The position numbers and the translations under genes were made by a program. A stretch of DNA of 64,000 nt from Eudromia elegans (taxonomy: Eukaryota > Chordata > Aves > Tinamiformes > Tinamidae), in contig PTEX01000015.1 of the NCBI GenBank assembly GCA_003342815.1, positions 1,734,499 through 1,798,498 of the forward strand. The letters are read 5' to 3'. Position 1 is the stretch's first letter. Each line of letters starts with the position of its first letter. A model generated the notes under the pieces. That model saw only the letters and a list, made by a program, of their open reading frames with translations. It was not told the origin of the DNA and made no database searches. This document shows positions 24,073 to 36,330 of the stretch, piece by piece.

Positions 24073-27000
24073 TACTTGCATAATAGTTTAAAATATGTTT
24101 CTTCAACTATCTGTGAATATATTTAAATTTCTAAAAAGCCTGCACTGTCACTAGTGTGACTAGACTTTTTTGTGTGACCAAGTGAAGCAAAATAAGTCTG
24201 GATTAAACCAAAATAAAAGTGTCCCTGTAGCTTCTTGCACCTGATTAACAACATCTGTTTAAAATCATAACTTAAGCTCAACTGTTGCAGTATTCTCATG
24301 CATGGAAGATCTAAGTTTTAGCTGTTACAGGTGCTAGTACAAAGAAGAGTAGCTCCTCAGAGCCCCAAAGGATTTTTTTTTTCTCTATTTCACACTGTGG
24401 CTGCTTGGTTTGCACGGAGTCCTCTTCCATTAATTTTTGTCAAGAGCAATTCATTTTCATTCTGATTATACTCAGGTGTATTCATTCACAACATAGAAAA
24501 GACCTGGATGCTGATCCAAGCTTTCCAAATTTGAGAGCTCTAAGATCGAGGGATTCAACATTGGTACATACAGGAATATTTACCCCTAAAAACTTTTCCT
24601 TAATTCCTTTGCTTTCTATAATATGCAAAATTTTTCAGATTGGAAAACAGCATTTTCCACATCTTTTCTCATCCAGGAGACATAAAAGATTGTGACTGAA
24701 CAGGAGGAGAAGCATCTGCTTATGTATGTTATATGCAGAGGAAATATTTTTGAAGAAAGAACTCTTATACTTGAGACCACTCTGAGAGCCAAATAAAATA
24801 ATTTCCTACTTAAAGAAAGTTCCTCCCCTCTTATTTTATGCTCTGTCACACTCCCTGCTGTCTCTAATGCTACTGGAAGGATTACCCTGGACACAGTGGC
24901 TGCTACAGAGTGACCTACGCTTTCTAAAACATCTCCCAGATTTCTGTGAATTGCACCATCCCACCCAAAATAGATGCACTTACCCTGAACTTGCAGAGAA
25001 TTTAATTTAAATGGAAAAGAGGTGTTGTATATATTTATACAGCCAGAGAGCAAAAAATCCTGCTCAAATTTTGAAAACTGTTAAGGTTAATAAGCCATTA
25101 TTCACAAGCAGACATTGCCTTCATAGAGACGGCTGAATTCCCAAAGAGAACTCATTAAAAGCTCTGCCAAAGCTTTTCAGCCACCTTTAGCTGCATCCTG
25201 CATCACCTCAAACTCTACTAACACACACTGCATTATTTGCCTCTGTTGCAGATTTGGAAAAAATACCGCTTTTTGCTTACTTTTGCTGCGCACAAGGTTG
25301 AGTATCAATAAAATAAGAGATAACTCTAATAGTCATCGACTTTTCATGGTGATTCATGATGAACAAACATTTTAAAAGTAAGCTTGACTTTCAGAGTGTT
25401 GAAAAGCTTAGAAATCTCTATGCTAACCTGTTTAAAAATTATTTGAGCTTGGCTAGCCAAAATTTACTGACAACTTGCAAAAATAATAGCCATTAAAATG
25501 GAATGCCTGTTCCTCCTTCTTCTCTTCATAGATATTATCCCCTTCATAGATATTGTCCCACAGAGCTGTATTTCTAACTGACTAACCCAGAAGTCTTTGA
25601 CAAGGCTCGTGTTATGGACCTGAGGAAAAATATTGAAATTTACAGTAATCCTATTTGCTTTAGCTCATTTCCTTTGAGGATAGAAGATAGTAAGAGATGC
25701 AAGGAACTGGATTAGGCAGTCTTGAGAGGTTTAAATGTTCTCCAAATTTGTTTAATAAGGTCAACTTCAATCAGTCAGAAAAGAGAAAAAAAACCTCCAA
25801 GACTGGAGTACAGGGAAGACTGAAGCCTAATGTAGAGATGATGGGTGATGGAGGCATGAATTTTAAAATAAAGATGGTGAATGACTTCTTCTATTTTTTT
25901 TTTTAACAATTCATATGCTTTCCTTTTGCTTCCTGAATCCTAAACCTAAATGAAGCTACTGGAATAACAAAAGAGTGAGGTAAGTTCCTGGCCAGATTTG
26001 AGGTTCAAATTATCTCCTTATATGGCTAAACCTTATTAAACCACACATCTGTCTTTGGGTAATGGGGACTTAAAGTGTACATTGAATGCTGACAAAGCTA
26101 GGTTAGTTTATTTTCACAAAAAATTATTTGGTCTTGCTTATACAGAAATGTCAATAAGTACCCTTCCTGCAACAGCTTTATCCTTTCTTCCTTTTCTCCT
26201 TAAAATGAAAACACTTTAAAGGACTACCTTCCAAATTCTTTAATATTATCAGACCAGAAAAACATGCCAAGCGGTTCATTTTGTCCACCACGCCGAAGAC
26301 CAAGGCAGGCAGTATTTATCACCTGATACATTTATTATTCGGTCCATGTGCTCTTGCACACATAACCCTGCCATAAAAATCAAGTAAACTCTCCAAGGTG
26401 AATGAAACATTTTAAAACCCTCTAATCCTCATATACATTCAAAATATACTATTTACTTACTAAGTTCCAAATATAAAAATCCTGATTAAAAAGCGGTCTC
26501 CAAACACACCACTGGCAAGGTGGCAATGACAAGCAGAATGAAGTGGGAATAAGAGTTACAATAAGACCAAATATTGTACAAGGAGAATGCAAGGGAAAAA
26601 GTATTTATAATTGCCAAATACCTGCCAAGTACTAGAGTATCCCTCAGCTGTGTTGAATTTGAACAATTTCCCGTTGTATCACATCATCCATTTTGAGGCC
26701 ACCTATAATTTTTAAGGTTGGCCAGTTAAGTAAAACACATAACAACAACTCTATAAAGTTGAGTAATTCCCTGGAACCATTTTCAGTTCCTTCCTCTTCC
26801 TTCCCTCTCACTGTTCTTCTTTAGAAAACAGGGAAATTAAATAAATTTAGAAAGGCATTTTCCAGCAGAATGGTTAGCGATAGGTATCAGGTTTTAAAGA
26901 CCTTCAACCTACATTTCTTTCTTTTGTGGGGGTTATAGAATCATTTACTGGAGTAGCTGCAATGTGTTCCATTCAAAGCCTAAAAGCTGCAGTAGAGTCA

Positions 27001-27180
27001 AGCTGCATAGTGTTAAAACTACAACCTTTTAAAAGCGGTCTGTGCAGAATGTTAAGCACTGACATAATTGTCAATTATTGAATCATTAAAACTTATTTTC
27101 TATGAAAGTAGCTTTGTTAGATGATTTAAACTACCACTCAGCACTTTCTGTATTCAGAATAATTATTTCTATGGGCCTGA
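24073..27180. other. AT-rich unique sequence, no gene recognised
   Basis: About 3.1 kb without a recognisable gene. An 18-bp unit (TTCATAGATATTRTCCC plus one base) is repeated in tandem with one difference at 25525-25560. The 145-codon minus-strand frame at 24616-25053 shows no domain. A segment near 26275-26420 has the mixed, non-repetitive look of conserved non-coding DNA, which cannot be tested here. Confidence 0.45.
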
Positions 27181-27204
27181 CTTACTACTTTCCCCTTTTT
27201 GCAG
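27181..27204 (+). other. Splice-acceptor-like site
   Basis: CTTACTACTTTCCCCTTTTT is followed directly by GCAG at 27201-27204 and then GGCTC. The branch-point-like CTTAC, the pyrimidine tract and the terminal CAG fit a vertebrate acceptor. No downstream exon could be confirmed, so this is a candidate only. Confidence 0.2.
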
Positions 27205-27399
27205 GGCTCTTTCTGGGAATGTATATCATCCTACTATTGGAGAACCTCAGATAGTTCAATGGAAGTGTGGAAAGAGACTGAGTGCTAGGAGTCGTGGAAG
27301 GAGCAGCAAGAAAAGGAGAGAAGCTTGCTGGGAGGAGAGTGATGAGCTCTCCTTGCTGGATGCTCTCAGGGTCTCTCTCAGCAGTGGGACGCAAGTAGA

Positions 27400-27880
27400 G
27401 CGCACAAGAGGCTCATTTTGGGTGCCCTCCATGTGCACTTGGGGTGCGGGCTGAAGAGGGCACCCAATGCACAGTGCTCCCGCTGTGATCTACCCTCTGA
27501 GCACCCCAACACGCACCATTCCTGGACAGCGCTCGCCCTGCTGCGCTACGTCCATCCGTAACTCAATGTGCGCGTTAGCGAGAGACGAGCTTCCAGGCGG
27601 GACTCGCGGGAACTCACAGCGGGGAAGAGCCTTCCCAGGCACAGGGGCTGGCGCGGTGCTCATTGCTCTCCCTGCTTGCAGGGAAAGCACACGTGGAGCT
27701 GGGGAGTTTCACGGTCGGATAACGCGAGGATGCATTCAGCAAGGCGCTCCGGCTGCCTCTCCAACAGCAGCCCTTGGCTACCGCGCCACCAGAGCTCTGC
27801 TGAAACCTCTCCCAGCCTCAGCACCTCCATGGCATTTCCTGCGTACGGGCAGCAGCTCTACGGCTCTAACCCTTAATGTG
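27400..27880. promoter_or_regulatory. CpG-island-like segment
   Basis: About 35 CpG dinucleotides lie in roughly 480 bp of GC-rich sequence, against a CpG-poor AT-rich background. Dense examples are the stretches around 27525-27610 and 27700-27790. No TATA-like box or clear first exon was seen. Two overlapping plus-strand frames (27467-27916, 149 codons; 27568-27876, 102 codons) owe their length to the scarcity of AT-rich stop codons in GC-rich DNA and match no family I know. The best reading is a CpG-island promoter or enhancer, perhaps of a non-coding RNA. Formal CpG observed/expected was not computed. Confidence 0.5.
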
Positions 27881-30460
27881 TGTGTGTTGGCAGAGTGGGA
27901 CATAAAGGTAAAATAAACAAAAATGACACTGGGAGAAAAGGGACAGTTTTCCACTCTCTAGGAAGGACTAACTTTGGGACTATCTATCATTGCAAGATGT
28001 AGCAAATTCAGGGCCACAGTCACATCTCAGCTTTATTACTGCAGTGCTTTCAGGGAAAAAAAAAAAAGGGAAATACCTTCAATCTTTCATAACTTTTGGT
28101 CACTGAGTAATTGCTATCTGTATGGGCCAAGAGCAAACATTTTTCCTAATAGATCATCTGCCTGGTTACTGCTATTTACCTTTTATTTTGCCAGAAAAGA
28201 GTTTCTATGGGAAGTGGCTTGTATAAAATAGAGAATACCAAGTAGAGGAGGTAAAGAAAACATCCACCCGTGGGGATTCTTGGTCATAGCAGTGAAATGG
28301 AAATAGCTATGGGCAACTTCTCTTCAAGGTGTAGTTACATTGCACAGCTTCAAGGCAGAAAGGAGGAACAAGATCCTTCAGGAAAAAAAAGCAGTCTTCA
28401 CCACCACAGATTTTAGATGGTTTTTGCCTTCTTCATACTCCAGCACTTTTTATCCCAACCTTTGGTGTAGCTTCTGAACATGTTTATATATTGGAACAAC
28501 AGGAAAAAAAAAACATTACCCAGGATACATGATAATCTTATAAGCAGAAGTAATGTAGTAAGAATACATGTTCTGGAGAAGATTTCCTTTTCCTGCTCAC
28601 TTCAGAAGTGAGTCTCCAAAGACTGTGCCCAAATCACTGGCAGCTCACTGGGTTTTTAAATATATATTAATGTCACTAAAAAGTGAAGTTAAATTTATTT
28701 TTTGGTTTATTATTGACACATTTATCAAACAGTGCTGAACTGTTGTATTATAAACAGTACTGCTGTATTTTTTTTTTCATTTGTTGACGTGATTAGACCT
28801 GCTATTTTGACCAGGAGAAACTACAGCATTGGTTTCAGATAGAGAACAGATGATGGTTTCCATTCAGCTCGGGTTGATCCATTTCTGGGAGAAGTCTGCT
28901 CTCGCAAATAAACTTAATGTGAAAAAGCCTCCAGCTCTCAATTTTTTCCCCTTCCATAACAGCAAAAGATACTTTGCTGTACTATTTCTCATTTCACAGA
29001 AGTGTAATGTAGTAATGACATAATTATGACAATTAAAGTATTTTTCTTAACTACAGTAATTTTCTGACTAATACACAATTGTTTGGTACAAAACTTAAGA
29101 AAGAGACCTAGTAATTTTTTTTGAGAGACAAGAAACATGGATTGTAGTTCAAATGGAGTCTGAATTTTATTTAGAATCACTATGAGAGTGCAAACATTTG
29201 GGCAAATGTTTTTTGATAATACTTTTAAGCATCCTGATCAGCTTTAACTGCATTACACTAACGTGCAGGCCAGGTGGTCTCTTTATTCTAGATTTAAATG
29301 CTGCCATAAAGGTAGAAGGATTTTTAAGTACTCTTAAAAATACAGCTTTATTGATTTGGGTATCTGTCCCAATATATGAACACAAATCCTATTTTAACAA
29401 CTGGAAACTTAGCTTAGACAGAAATAAATCAGTATAGGCAATATTAGTAATAGGCAAAACCCAATAATCCGGCGAAAAAATCATTAGGCTTTAAATTGCC
29501 AGTTCTTGCCAAGGTAGAGTAAGTTTTGTATTACAGAAAAAATGTCCATGCATCAGTTTAGATAATGAATAGCCATTTATTTTTGTTTTACTTGTTTGGG
29601 CTTTACAAAGTTAATATCACTGTCACTGGTTCAGGGTAAGACCGATATCCGGGCAGCTGCGCGACTCCAAAACTGTGTTATATAAAATATTTAATATTGA
29701 ATTCAGTGGGATTGTTTTTGGAATATGGACAGTTGCATGGAAGGTCAGAAGCAGGAGAATTTGGACCTGAACTCTGCTTGTGGAGTTAAAAAGCACCAAG
29801 AAAACGGAATCAGGAGTTTTCGTACAAAGTACTAAAGCCTCAGAAGTTTTTTAAAAACTGCAAATGCAATTTTTAATTCTTGGATGGGCTTCCCACGTTA
29901 TGTTAAAGCAATTTACCCCCACGCACCGTGCTCTACATTGTCACTTGATGCATCCTTATTACTTCTCCAGGTATTAAGAGGGTACGATATGTTTTCATTT
30001 CATTAATCTTCTCTCAGGGGGCAGCGATGAGTTCATCCAACTCTCTCCTCTCAAGACTGAAAATTCTTTTCAATTAAAAAATCATCTCCACAGATGGTAC
30101 TGGCATTAGCAGCAGCCCATTCTGTCTGCAACAGCAAATATTGAGATATTTCAGGAATTACCCTATAAATCACTGCACATGGAATGGTCTGCAGGATTTT
30201 TTTTTTTAAAAAAAGCACCCAGAAGTTAAGAAGATGCGAATTTGGCCCAGATGGTTTATTGTCCCTTCGATGGGCGAGTTTCAACACTGTGTCTAGACAA
30301 TTCAATTGCATGTTAAGGTGAAAGGCGGTGAAAAATTTAACAAAGCTCTTCACTACAAATATGTTACCCAAAACGTTAGGATCACAAAGGTGATAATAGA
30401 AACGGTTTAAACTTAGGGAAAATGCTCTGTTAAAGGGGATTAAAGGGACTATTTATTGAA
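27881..30460. other. AT-rich unique sequence, possible conserved blocks near 29.6-30.4 kb
   Basis: No gene recognised. The stretch 29620-30400 is non-repetitive, has mixed composition and contains scattered CpG (for example around 29640-29665 and 30260-30285). It adjoins the promoter-like segment at 30.7 kb and may be part of the same regulatory cluster. This is inferred from composition only. Confidence 0.4.
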
Positions 30461-30777
30461 TAGGATGGATTTCTTCCAGCCCGCTCTGTGCAGAAAGCCT
30501 GCAATGCGTGAATAATTCATCCAGAAATTCTATCGTGAAGTTGTATCAGTTTCCACAGTAAAACCTGGCTGCGGAGGAGGAAAATACATCAACATCTGCG
30601 ACGGGCCCTATGAAGAGACAGTTGCAAAGCCTTTCAGGCACCAGGAGCAAAGCAAAATACAATAAATTCGGCAAGTGTCAAATTTGTGTCGGCTGAATAA
30701 TGACCCCATATGTCTGGGCTGCTGTGTCACGGCGGGCAGCCCCCCGGGCCGCCCCCGCCTCCAAACTCCCCCTCGGC

Positions 30778-30786
30778 TTTATAAAG
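30778..30786 (+). promoter_or_regulatory. TATA-like box
   Basis: TTTATAAAG lies at the left edge of a GGCGGCGGCG-rich stretch. A start site would be expected about 28-34 bases downstream, near 30807-30813. The match is seen; use as a promoter is inferred. Confidence 0.35.
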
Positions 30787-30832
30787 TGCCCGGCGGCGGC
30801 GAAGGCTGCGGCTACTGTTTTCCAGCCGGAAG

Positions 30833-30916
30833 ATGGATGGAGACCCATGCGATAAATACGCCGCCCGGCCGCTCTTTGGAATGAGAATTTGTGCCTGTGT
30901 TTTCGTCTCAGGCTAG
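30833..30916 (+). other. 27-codon ATG frame next to a splice donor
   Basis: ATG at 30833 has A at -3 and G at +4 (good Kozak context) and opens 27 codons beginning MDGDPCDKYAARPLFGMR and closing at TAG (30914-30916). The stop is followed immediately by GTGAGA, so TAG/GTGAGA also reads as a near-consensus splice donor with GT at 30917-30918. The frame does not stay open to the donor, so it could be an upstream ORF in a 5' untranslated exon, a micropeptide, or chance. No family recognised. Confidence 0.2.
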
Positions 30917-31080
30917 GTGAGACGGCTGCTTCCCACCCAGCACACGTTCTCTAATTTATTGTGTGATGAAATGGAGGCATCCAGAGCTTGAGAGGCTGGT
31001 TAGCATCTCCTGAGCCCTGAAGGGCAGAAAATGCCATTAAAAGCTAAAGTTGGAGCCGGCTAAAGGGGCTGGTGCAAAGT

Positions 31081-34000
31081 GTTGAGACCATCGGGAGAAG
31101 CGTTTTGCTGGATGCACCGATATTCCATGCAATGAGTAAAGGCATTTCCTGCTGATGTGGTACTTGTGCCCCAGGAAAAGGGCCTGACTGCACCGTTCCC
31201 TGCAGGCAAACACTGGAGAAAAAGAAAAGCCGGGGAAAGGAATGGGGAGTGGGGGAGAGGAAGGAATTAGCATTTATGTGGTTAAGTTGGGTTTGCTCTA
31301 CAGTGGAAAATAAGTACAAAGAGAGAGGACTCGCTGTTTCCCCGAATTATTTGTGCTAGCAGGTGAAGTCTGTCCAGATGTCATATTTGACTCTGTTCCT
31401 TGGAAAAGCACCTGAACTTCTCTCCAAGTTCTCCTTCAAACCTCAGCTCTTCTGCAAACAGATCCTGAAGATGCCGGGTGCTGTTTTGTTTTAGAGCAGC
31501 CAAACGTTGTCTTCAAGAGTCTCTTTTAATGCTCTGGCTGTTGTTGCAAGCACAAGACCCCAGCTGGTACCTCTTATATATTACATTGTGATTCATAAAG
31601 CTTCCGTAGAACCTGTAAAGGAAATGTTGCAGAGTTGACTCTTAGGTGCTCTCCCTCTGCTCAGCAGGGACGTGACAGGTATGATACTGGCTGTTTACTG
31701 AATAATAAATATTAAATTGAATCTTGCAGCTGGGTTTATCCTTGATTGTTTGGTGCCTTATTCACATATCATAAGTTTTGAGAACTGGAAGTAAAAGATG
31801 ATCCAGAAAAAAAAAATGCAAACAGCAAACAGCAAATGCAAAATAGCTTATGTGGAGCAGCTAGAATACTACTTAGTCTGCACATAGTGATGAGCACTGA
31901 AGATAGCAGCAAGCTACCATTCCTCTCTTATTAAGTAGAGAAATGTTAAACAAAATATGATATCAGTTAGAACTGAAGGATTTAATTTCAGCAGAGTCAA
32001 ACAACTGTGAATCAATGTAGGAGGGAAGAAAAGACAAGCAGAAAATTTTGTCTCCCAGCAGAATTCTATATTTTCAACAACTAGTCAAGGGAAATAACCC
32101 CCCAAATCTCTAAATACATTTGTTCTGGAGAATGAGTAACAAAGCAAGCAGAAAAAAGCAAAAAGAAATATCTACCAGGATAAGTGAACGCCAGCGTGGT
32201 TTGTTTTACAGACATCTGACATCATTTCTGCGAGCGTCAGAATCAATGACTAGCCTGTCAATAAAAGGAGGGAAAAACGAAAGCAGGTGTTTAAAATAGC
32301 AGGGGAATACATCATATATATGTACAAATATATATGTAGATATATCTGTAGGCTGTCAAACTAAGATACACACGAAAAATGAAAAACAGAGTGTGCTCTA
32401 AGTAGGCCACTGAAATGAGGAAGAAAAAGTCTTACCAGAATTGTTGCAGTTTGTGTTTTTGGTCATTTAATGAAGAACTTGAGAGGTCTGGGAAAAAAAC
32501 TTTTTTTTTTTTCCCAAGAAAAGTCAAGTAAAATTTTGCTATATAAATTTGCAACGTACACTTTTTGCAGGTGGGGGCTATATGTGGACTCTTACTGGTT
32601 ATTGAACAGCTAGCAGAATGCTGTTTACTTTTGATGACTAAATCACAGAGTAATGAACTATATTACCAATAAGCTGTTTTTAAAAAAATAAATAAGGGAA
32701 ATTCTTGTCACAATCTTCTGGAGAGTCTAGTGGAAAAAATAGTAAATTAAAGAGAGAAAATAGAGATAATTAGGGAATTTTAGAAAGCTAAAACCCTTTC
32801 TGCACTGTACTGAGCAGGACATTCCAAGGACACAGCTCTAGGAAAGGTAGGCTAATGTCAAGTTTATGGGACAGTGAAAGGGTAAGAGAGTGTCTTTCAT
32901 CATCATGTTTTGACAGAGGAGCTTCATGTGTGTCAGTAATTTTAAAAAGAGGGGTCAGATCTTTGTCACACTGAGCTGGCTTATTGCAGTTCAAGCTTTA
33001 GGGATCTCCATCCAATTAGGAAGTCAATAAATTTATTCCCTGTAAAAACTGTATTTGGACAAAGCTTAGAGCTTGATTTCCTCCAGCCTTGTGTCAGTGA
33101 GACTTAACTCTCCAAGCGGACGTGGTAGCAGATGTGAACACAAATTGCTGGGGTTTCAGCTTGAACTAAGTCAACTGCTGATAGTTTTAGGCTTGATGGT
33201 GGGAGCAATAATTCCTTCCTAGACTCTTTGTCCGTGCTCTGCTGGCCTCTCTCAGCTCTACTTGATGCCCTCTACTTTCCCTGCTGCTTTCTTTTCTTTA
33301 GCTCCCAACTCAATCTCTACAAGAACGTTCTCCTTTTCTCTCTGCCTGCTCTAACACACTCAAAGTTAGCCAAATGTTTGCCAGCCAGTCTCAGATCTCT
33401 TCGTTCTCTCCTCTCTCCATCTTGATTTGGTCTTCTGAGAAAGTATACCCTCAAGTGTTAGGATAGTGTCAAAGCACATACAGTGGCTACAACACCAGGG
33501 TGCTGAGCATGACCGCAACCTCTGAGTTAACACACACAGCATATTTCAAAAAAGCACCAGAAGCCAAAAAAAAAAATCAATAGTGTTATCTGGCTATAAA
33601 AGCTCTCAAAAAGCCAAATGGAGTGAGTTTCTCTTTTGAAATACTGCTACTTTCTTCTTAGAAGGTAGCTATGAAAATAGAGCTGGGATAAAGGAAGCCA
33701 CCACTCCACAGAAGTGTAGAAACAATTGGAGATATATGGGGAAATATATCTGGGTAGGTGACCTCTACTCCTGGAACAGAGTTCTCCTTTTGCATAAATC
33801 TTGAGAAGAGAGAAGCAGAAAGGGCTTCAGCTGATGATGAAACCCTCTTTTTCAGTCTTATTGAGACTGGACAGTTAGAAAATCTTGACTGGGGGTTAAT
33901 TAAAAGCTACTGAAAAGTCCTTTGAAGGAATGAGTGGCCTCAAAAGAGGCCAAAGAAACATCAGGTTAATGATGGACTCACTATGCTATATTTAGCTGAG

Positions 34001-35920
34001 AAAAAAATGGCTAACAGGTCCATGACATATACATATTTATTTATTTTTTGAAAACAGATGCAGTCTGAACTCCTTCCGATTACAACAGCAGGCTTGTATC
34101 CTTCTCAATTGTTTCAGGCTTTTATACGGTTACAGAGTGTTCAGTAGAAACCATGGGAATCTTGCTGTACTGACATTAGGCTGTGTGAAAGTGCCTCTAC
34201 TTCTCCACAAAAGTTTTAAAGCTCAAAATCTCAGGAGACTCATTTTGCACTTAAAAACTGACACGTGAAATTTTGTGAGCATGAGATTTTGTGCAAAACC
34301 GATCTGTTTTCTGCAGTGGGCTGCATACAAAGGAAAACCACTGCACCCACCCCGGTGGCCCCACTCTCTGATTATCTAATTTAGGAAGGCTCTTAACTAC
34401 TGCAGCCCCAAGCCCGGTGTAACAAATTAGATGCAGCAGCAGTTTTCTGGGAATTTCCTTTGCTCCCTGTCAAATTCCCCATGGACTTCCAAAGCTGACA
34501 CAGGCAGTCTTGTGCATTTCGACTGGATTAGACGTTTGACTTTATTTTTGTGCATACATACATATTTGCGAGTACAAAGTTAACAGGGGGACTGGGGACC
34601 TCGGCATTAGTGTCAGTGCCTGAATGTCTGTTGTGAGGCAGAGCTGCTTCGTAAACTCTCCACAAAACAAAAGAAAACACCAGCAAGCTGAACGCCTCAA
34701 TTTTTCTTTCCTTGGCACAAAATGAAAGGAGCCAGGATGTATGAGTGTAATGGAATGTACTATAGAGTCATCTCCAGTAAAATGCAAGTGTTCCCTGGCC
34801 ATGTTAAAACTGGAGGATTAAAGAACTTTGTAGCTTCGGGCAAGGATGGGCCTAATCCACCACGAGAGATTTTAGATCTTTGATGCCACAGAGGATTTTC
34901 TGGGCATGACCTTTCATCTTAAAAAATAATGTGATATAAAATTAAATTAAATTAAAATTAATTACAAAAATGTAAGTACTAGCATTACTGCTCACAGCAA
35001 TTCCAGCAGGTTGTAGGCTACTACAGTGACAAGTGCAATGGATTAATTTTACCAGCATAGACTGTTTTTGCCAGTTTTCAGTAAATCAAGGGTTGCATTG
35101 TGAATGACTAGACTGTAACCTACACCTTGCCTGTTCAGAAGTTTTTCCTGGTATTTTTGTTTCTTAGAGCTAAATTTCTTACTTTGGCCTCTGTTGTATT
35201 ATCTGCCCTTCCCAGTCTCTATTCTTAAATGTCTCTCTCCCATTTTTATTTGACTTCTCTGAACTCGCTCCAGTTTGTCTTTATTCTTCTGTCAGTAACA
35301 TGCCCAAAGTAGAAAACAGATTTCAGTAGCAGTTATGCTATGGTTGCCTAGGATGGTACCTAATGCCCTTGTTCTGTCACAGCAGAAACCTTTCTCTGAG
35401 GAATTGTTCCTGAAAATCACTTTTTTTTTGGGTGTCTAAAAGCATTATGGTTACTATTCAACGTATCTGAGCACATACTGCTTAGAATGGATAGGGATAG
35501 TATCATAAGACAAAATAAGCAAACACAGAATATGCATATTGAAGCTATCCCATGGCTGCTATGTTAGTGAATGTAAAACATTTAAAATAAATATCCAAAG
35601 CGCTTTTATATAAAATAAATATCCTGAAGCTGAACCCTTGGCTCCTGAGCTTTTTACTTAGCTATTGTTTGAACTGTCAAAGAAATCCAAATGTCTTTCA
35701 AGGATCTTTTTAAAATTAGACTTTACTTTCTTGTTTTAAGTAGACATTTTATGTCTTTGATGCAGAGTTGCCCTCTGTTTTACCTATAGCAATAGCAGAA
35801 AACCTGTGTGGACCAGAAATCACCTCTAGGCGTCAAACCTGCAGCCTCCAAAGCCACCAAACGAGTTTCTTTTTCTTTAATACAGCCCACTGACACAGCA
35901 AAATATTTAAACTAATGCCA
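31081..35920. other. AT-rich unique sequence, no gene recognised
   Basis: About 4.8 kb without a recognisable gene or transposon. Low-complexity stretches include AT-dinucleotide motifs at about 32311-32347, a 13-base T run near 32502 and AATTAAATTAAATT motifs at about 34937-34970. Short frames lack domains. Confidence 0.5.
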
Positions 35921-36330
35921 GGAACATACAGAAGATGAGCTACCTCATAAACTTCCAGCTACCAGCGCTCGCCCTGGAGCCACAGGCCCACTGTTTACCT
36001 TCGCTTTTGAAGCCTGGGAAAAAATATATCAAAGTGTTCCAGGCTGCCAGAGCTTTGCACGCAGACACTGGCACGGTGACAGAACCCCAGATGAGAAAAG
36101 ATGTCTAGGTCTAAATATCACACTCTCCCCTGAGCTCTTCTTGGCAACTTGAAAGCGAGCCGGCTTCGAGGTAATGATTATAAAACCCTGCGCAGCAATG
36201 GGAGGACTGAAGGACTAATGAGTGCTTCCTTGTGTGAGCCTGCCGGCCCAAAGTCACGCAGCAATTTTTTTCCAGAAAATGGGAAGGGGAAGGGACTGGT
36301 ATGTCCTGTCTTGTTCTACTGACCAGGCTC
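35921..36330. other. Mixed-composition block resembling conserved non-coding DNA
   Basis: This stretch is non-repetitive with balanced base composition. It holds a homeodomain-like TAATGATTATAAA motif at about 36173-36185 and several isolated CpG. The 94-codon minus-strand frame 36111-36395 across it has no recognised domain. Conservation is guessed from appearance only. Confidence 0.2.

Larger units (their letters stand above)
30461..31080 (+). promoter_or_regulatory. GC-rich promoter-like segment
   Basis: The segment rises from mixed composition to strongly GC- and CpG-rich at about 30725-30875, with roughly 18 CpG in 150 bp, then falls away. It holds in order a C-rich block (30735-30775), a TATA-like box (30778-30786), a GGCGGCGGCG run just downstream, an ATG in good context (30833) and a consensus-like splice donor (30917). 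This order is what a TATA-containing promoter with a short first exon would show. No downstream coding exon is recognised in the window, so the transcript could be non-coding or spliced to exons outside it. Confidence 0.4.

Noticed and set aside
24616-25053. 145-codon minus-strand frame as a gene
   Set aside because: No recognisable domain, composition like the surrounding AT-rich DNA, and no promoter or splice context seen.
27467-27916. 149- and 102-codon frames in the CpG-rich segment as protein genes
   Set aside because: They overlap in different frames and lack domains; GC-rich DNA lacks stop codons by composition.
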